In this document: one piece after another, positions 62,337-64,000 of the stretch
Layout of the letters: each line of letters opens with the position of its first letter
Position numbering within the stretch: the stretch's first letter is position 1
Assembly: GCA_963810755.1 (NCBI GenBank)
Contig: CAWEOP010000008.1
Location: 620,001-684,000, forward strand
Length of the DNA stretch: 64,000 nt
Reading direction: 5' to 3'
Origin: FEN-1219 sp963810755
Lineage (GTDB): Bacteria > Pseudomonadota > Gammaproteobacteria > Steroidobacterales > Rariloculaceae
Notes under the pieces: model-generated
Database searches by the model: none
What the model saw: only the letters and a program-made list of their open reading frames with translations
Told to the model about the DNA's origin: nothing
Program-made: the position numbers and the translations under genes

Positions 62337-62790
62337 CTACTCGGGCTTCGCGGATTTCGATTCCGGTTCGTAGATCGGGGTAACGCCGGTAAACAAAGCG
62401 TTGCCGCCGCCATCCACGACGGTAAGCGCGTAAGCGATCGTCGGAAAGTTGCGTGCGCGCGCACCGGTCACCTTGACGACGTCGCCGGGCTTCAGCGAGT
62501 CCCGCTTCCATCCACGGCGCATCAAGGTGTTCGGGCTCGGCAGCTCGAAGTTCCAGTTGGCGGTTTCTCCGTTCTTGTCGGTCACGTCGACGTAGAGCCG
62601 GGCGTGCGGGCTTTTCCATTCGAGCGTGGTGACCTTGCCCTCGATCAGCTACTTTCAGCTCGAAATCGAATTCCGACTGCGAGTGATGGGCCGACGCGGG
62701 TGTGAGTACGAGACTGATGCCGGCGAGGACCGGCAGTAGAGACAAACACCTCTGCATCGATAGCACGACTCGTGAAGTAGCTCCGTTCAT
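62337..62790 (-). CDS. Secreted DUF6152 protein (frameshift near 62646)
   Basis: The ATG at 62790 starts MNGATSRVVLSMQRCLSLLP with a signal peptide ending in TPASAHHSQ. The DUF6152 domain begins HHSQSEFDFELKV, then the frame shifts. Removing one base at 62646 restores IEGKVTTLEWKSPHARLYVD, NGETANWNFELPSPNTLMRR and SLKPGDVVKVTGARARN, ending PIYEPESKSAKPE, for about 150 residues. The ATG overlaps the stop of the upstream secreted paralogue (ATGA), so the proteins are translationally coupled. The domain is a small beta-barrel of unknown function; the fused version at 44785 has the same two parts in one chain. Confidence 0.82.
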
Positions 62791-63620
62791 CGGAACAGCT
62801 TCACGTCTTGCTCGTCGTCCAGGCAAATCTCTTCGAGCATCGTGGTGTCCGCCTGGAACGCCATTTCGATCGTGACCGACCAGGGCTTCGTGTAGGCCTT
62901 TGGATCATTCACCGCGATCTCGACCTGCATGATGCCGAAGTTGACGCGCTTCAGCCGCTCGGTGACGCGTGCGGATTCCGTGATCGGACTACCCTGAATG
63001 TCGAGCCACATGTCGTCACGAATCCCGTTGGTCTCGATGACGAGCGTGTCTCCCTCCCAGTGCGCCGTCGAGTAACCGTTCCAGGTGGGGTTCGGGTTGT
63101 CGGGCAGCGGCCGGCCGTCCAGGAACACGTCCCTGTAGGCCGCGTTGAATTCATGCAGCATCACCATCTCTCCGGGGGTCTGCACGATCTTGATGTACTG
63201 CGGCAGCGTCCAGGCGCGCGGAAAATTCGGCGGCTTGCAGTAGGTGTGGGGATCTTCCCTGCCGCCGTTGGCACGCCTCGTCACCATCTGCTCCTTGGAC
63301 CACTCGGTGTAGGGCAGGCCGTCCGGCAGCTTGATCCCTAAGTTGATCTGCTCGCGCGCCATGCGCTCTTCCTGGACGCAGTCCTTTTCCTTGCAGTAGT
63401 CCTTGGCGGGCACATTGGCAAACCAGATGCCGGAGAAATCAGGCTTGCCTTCGCGGGTACGCGGCGCCGGGGCTTTCAGATCCGGCGCACCGCTCGCGGT
63501 GCGCGGTATTCCCGGCGTGGGATAGTCCAGCCACTGAGCCAGGGTCACCGCGGGACTTGCCCCCAGCACGAGCAGGGCGAGCGCAGACCAGACTGGTGGG
63601 GTGCGGTTGGCGATCGGCAT
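62787..63620 (-). CDS. Secreted protein of the four-member paralogue family (copy 4)
   Basis: A 277-residue protein started at the ATG at 63620, which gives a signal peptide (VWSALALLVLGASPAVTLAQ). The frame is open further upstream without a signal. It is the most diverged copy but keeps GKPDFSGIWFANVPAKDYCK, LDGRPLPDNPNPTWNGYSTA, HWEGDTLVIETNGIRDDMWL, ARVTERLKRVNFGIMQVEI and YTKPWSVTIEMAF, with two additional cysteines (DYCKEKDC). Copy 1 and copy 3 have CHEGN near the end; here it is EICLDDEQ. It is coupled by ATGA to the DUF6152 gene. Function unknown. Confidence 0.82.
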   Translation of the reverse strand: MPIANRTPPVWSALALLVLGASPAVTLAQWLDYPTPGIPRTASGAPDLKAPAPRTREGKPDFSGIWFANVPAKDYCKEKDCVQEERMAREQINLGIKLPDGLPYTEWSKEQMVTRRANGGREDPHTYCKPPNFPRAWTLPQYIKIVQTPGEMVMLHEFNAAYRDVFLDGRPLPDNPNPTWNGYSTAHWEGDTLVIETNGIRDDMWLDIQGSPITESARVTERLKRVNFGIMQVEIAVNDPKAYTKPWSVTIEMAFQADTTMLEEICLDDEQDVKLFR

Positions 63621-63628
63621 GGCGTGCG

Positions 63629-64000
63629 CTACGTCGGTTGCGCCGTGAGCTGCGCCGGCTCGGCCCCGCTCTCGCGGATCGCGTCGAACAGCGCGCGCGA
63701 CATGCGCTCTTCGACCTCGGCCGCGCGCTGCAGCGGCACGGGATAACGAACGATCGCCTCGATCGAGCCGGACGAGAACCGCAACTGCACGTGAGCCTGC
63801 GCTTTCTCGGCGGCGCTCGACGACGACGTTCTCTGCAGCTCGCGCGTCTGCCGATCGAGCTCGTCGCGGTACTTCTCGAGCACGCGATTGGCGGCGCTCA
63901 GCAACCGCTCCTTGATGGCGGTGTAGTCGCCGTCGGCCGGTATCGTGAGGGTGACCTCGCGCCACGCGAGGCTGACGCCGGGGATCTGCTTGAAGATGCC
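63629..64000 (-). CDS. C-terminal part of a probable mechanosensitive (MscS-like) channel, 5' end outside window
   Basis: The frame is open to the window edge and gives 123 residues: FKQIPGVSLAWREVTLTIPA, DGDYTAIKERLLSAANRVLE, a charged helix (KYRDELDRQTRELQRTSSSS) and a final beta-type segment (VRYPVPLQRAAEVEERMSRA). The ferredoxin-like C-terminal domain of MscS-type channels has this sequence style, including VxYPVPxxRAAEVE. The transmembrane part would lie beyond base 64000. Its stop is 8 bases from the start of the secreted paralogue, so the three genes may be one operon. Confidence 0.55.
   Translation of the reverse strand, partial: GIFKQIPGVSLAWREVTLTIPADGDYTAIKERLLSAANRVLEKYRDELDRQTRELQRTSSSSAAEKAQAHVQLRFSSGSIEAIVRYPVPLQRAAEVEERMSRALFDAIRESGAEPAQLTAQPT

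Noticed and set aside
1..64000. tRNA, rRNA or CRISPR array
   Set aside because: None could be recognised by reading both strands; a covariance-model scan would be needed to exclude small RNAs.

Overview
The window is high-GC bacterial chromosome (roughly two-thirds G+C by eye) with dense, mostly short operons and small gaps. The gene content points to a proteobacterium, probably an uncultured gammaproteobacterium: DUF1415, an EAL-HDOD protein, panB, metX-metY, PRC-barrel and OsmC proteins, many Tat-exported enzymes, and several secreted proteins typical of soil or marine oligotrophs. This placement is inference, because no rRNA or tRNA gene is visible. No prophage, insertion sequence, CRISPR array or tRNA was recognised.

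Layout. 1-4296: a three-gene secreted module, c-type-heme DUF1592/1588/1585 protein (cut by the window edge), Tat-exported DUF1552 protein, and a periplasmic ankyrin-repeat protein. 4322-9250: an ADOP-type ABC permease on the minus strand, a GH15 glucoamylase/trehalase remnant that lacks its N-terminal domain, and transaldolase. 9369-15381: a Tat-exported DHDPS-like protein, an FG-GAP protein, panB, a small P-loop kinase, a BT1-type transporter and an Ala-rich periplasmic protein. 15614-24819: a two-domain VOC protein, DUF1415 with a coupled 43-aa basic protein, a helical-repeat envelope protein, an orphan muramidase, an alpha/beta hydrolase, and a coupled AhpD-like/hydrolase-TPR pair. 25013-36357: FtsH, DUF2238, DUF302, a secreted paralogue family member, an M16 peptidase, a CadC-like winged-helix TPR regulator, a membrane protein and a PRC-barrel protein. 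36406-44711: a KstD/fumarate-reductase-like flavoprotein, an EAL-HDOD protein, the metX-metY-CoA-binding operon, OsmC and a CzcO-like flavoprotein monooxygenase. 44785-55262: two more secreted paralogues, an FtsX-like permease, a half-size GDT1 protein and two tandem ADOP permeases. 55278-64000: a Bax-like glucosaminidase, an M20 peptidase, a pair of DUF6644-like membrane proteins, a zinc-ribbon-like protein, an AraC regulator with a Tat-exported serine hydrolase, a DsbA-like protein, DUF6152 with a coupled secreted paralogue, and the C-terminus of what looks like a mechanosensitive channel.

Two themes stand out. First, a family of secreted proteins of unknown function occurs four times (28982, 44785, 46004, 62787). 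It is fused to DUF6152 in one copy and translationally coupled to a DUF6152 gene in another, which links the two functionally. Second, at least ten otherwise well-preserved genes each contain one single-base frameshift (near 2811, 7896, 17536, 37359, 43437, 45804, 49015, 52674, 53798 and 62646). Repairing each one gives a full-length, well-placed reading frame, so consensus indel errors in the assembly are the simplest explanation, although real decay cannot be excluded for single cases. Annotators should join these frames rather than call two genes or a pseudogene.
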